The translations under genes and the position numbers were made by a program. Positions 23,254 through 23,504 of a stretch of DNA of 23,504 bases are shown piece after piece. The DNA comes from Candidatus Delongbacteria bacterium (lineage in GTDB: Bacteria > JAGOEH01): assembly GCA_017997825.1 (NCBI GenBank), contig JAGOEH010000033.1, positions 1-23,504 on the forward strand. Reading direction: 5' to 3'. Position 1 is the stretch's first letter; each line of letters begins with the position of its first letter. The notes beneath the pieces were generated by a model. The model saw only the letters and a list, made by a program, of their open reading frames with translations. It was not told the DNA's origin and ran no database searches.

Positions 23254-23504
23254 TTAAGCTTCTTCCATAAAAGGATAACGAAATCCGGCAGGCGGCAGAA
23301 AGTTTTCTTTGATGGAGCGGACACTGATCCAGCGAAGCAGGTTGAGATAGGAGCCGGCTTTGTCGTTGGTCCCGGAGGCTCTGGCTCCGCCGAACGGCTG
23401 CTGGCCGACCACGGCTCCGGTCGGTTTGTCGTTGATGTAGAAATTACCGGCGGCATGGCGCAGAATGGATTCGGCCTGAACGATCGCATACCGGTCCCGG
23501 GCCA
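23254..23504 (-). CDS. 1-pyrroline-5-carboxylate dehydrogenase, C-terminal part (cut by window end)
   Basis: The last 83 residues of an aldehyde dehydrogenase-family protein are present. They contain AAGNFYINDKPTGAVVGQQP followed by FGGARASGTNDKAG and LLRWISVRSIKENFLPP, which is characteristic of the enzyme that oxidises glutamate semialdehyde to glutamate in proline and arginine breakdown (RocA/PruA/PutA C-terminal domain). The catalytic Cys lies outside the window. The reading frame is open to the window edge and stops at TAA (23256-23254). With the butyrate kinase operon it suggests amino-acid catabolism. Confidence 0.92.
   Translation of the reverse strand, partial: ARDRYAIVQAESILRHAAGNFYINDKPTGAVVGQQPFGGARASGTNDKAGSYLNLLRWISVRSIKENFLPPAGFRYPFMEEA

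Noticed and set aside
23154-23489. 111-codon Ser/Pro-rich frame on the minus strand
   Set aside because: It is another frame of the pyrroline-5-carboxylate dehydrogenase end, whose true frame has clear motifs.

Overview
The window looks like a chromosomal segment of a Gram-negative, diderm bacterium. It encodes an outer-membrane beta-barrel protein, an ExbB/ExbD/TonB-type motor and a GWxTD-domain protein. The GWxTD family is typical of the FCB superphylum and neighbouring candidate phyla, so an uncultured FCB-type lineage is my best guess; I cannot name a taxon. Base composition is moderate and coding density is high. Promoters of the TTGACA-17-TATATT type are easy to see. No insertion sequence, phage gene or CRISPR array is visible.

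Layout. (1) 1-3677, plus strand: the tail of an unidentified gene, an unrecognised 201-aa protein, an asparagine-synthase-like amidotransferase and a PF14907-type nucleotidyltransferase. They are tightly packed and resemble part of a peptide- or polysaccharide-modifying cluster cut by the window edge. (2) 3622-5109, minus: 4-alpha-glucanotransferase (malQ), overlapping the nucleotidyltransferase tail to tail. (3) 5219-8107, plus: a clear promoter, an exported GWxTD protein and a strongly diverged RpoD-like sigma factor. (4) 8126-9305: promoter, tRNA(CAU), a coiled-coil zinc-ribbon protein and RNase P RNA (rnpB). (5) 9324-12718: exbB, two exbD paralogues, a protein joining a MshEN-type (cyclic-di-GMP receptor) domain through one membrane helix to a TonB-like C-terminus, then a second exbB whose coding sequence differs from the first at only two silent positions. 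(6) 12722-15389: uppS-cdsA-dxr, overlapping envelope and isoprenoid genes. (7) 15397-19421, minus: an orphan HisKA_2-type kinase and an operon with two leucine-dehydrogenase-like proteins flanking butyrate kinase. Both dehydrogenase-like proteins lack the catalytic lysine. (8) 19799-23046, plus: an outer-membrane protein joining a beta-solenoid-like stretch to an Omp85-like barrel, a terminator, a GAF-GGDEF diguanylate cyclase with a probably leaderless mRNA, and a flavodoxin-fold quinone reductase. (9) 23254-23504, minus: the C-terminus of a pyrroline-5-carboxylate dehydrogenase.

How the parts may work together. The most interesting unit is region 5. An ExbB/ExbD motor, with one ExbD carrying the proton-path Asp and the other an Asn, sits with a TonB-like protein whose cytoplasmic end matches the two-part MshEN consensus. 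A diguanylate cyclase with intact active and inhibitory sites lies about 9 kb away. This suggests an energy transducer gated by cyclic-di-GMP; that is inference from motifs and topology. The dehydrogenase-like/butyrate kinase operon and the pyrroline-5-carboxylate dehydrogenase suggest amino-acid fermentation, but the missing catalytic residues mean the dehydrogenase-like proteins should not be assumed to be active leucine dehydrogenases.
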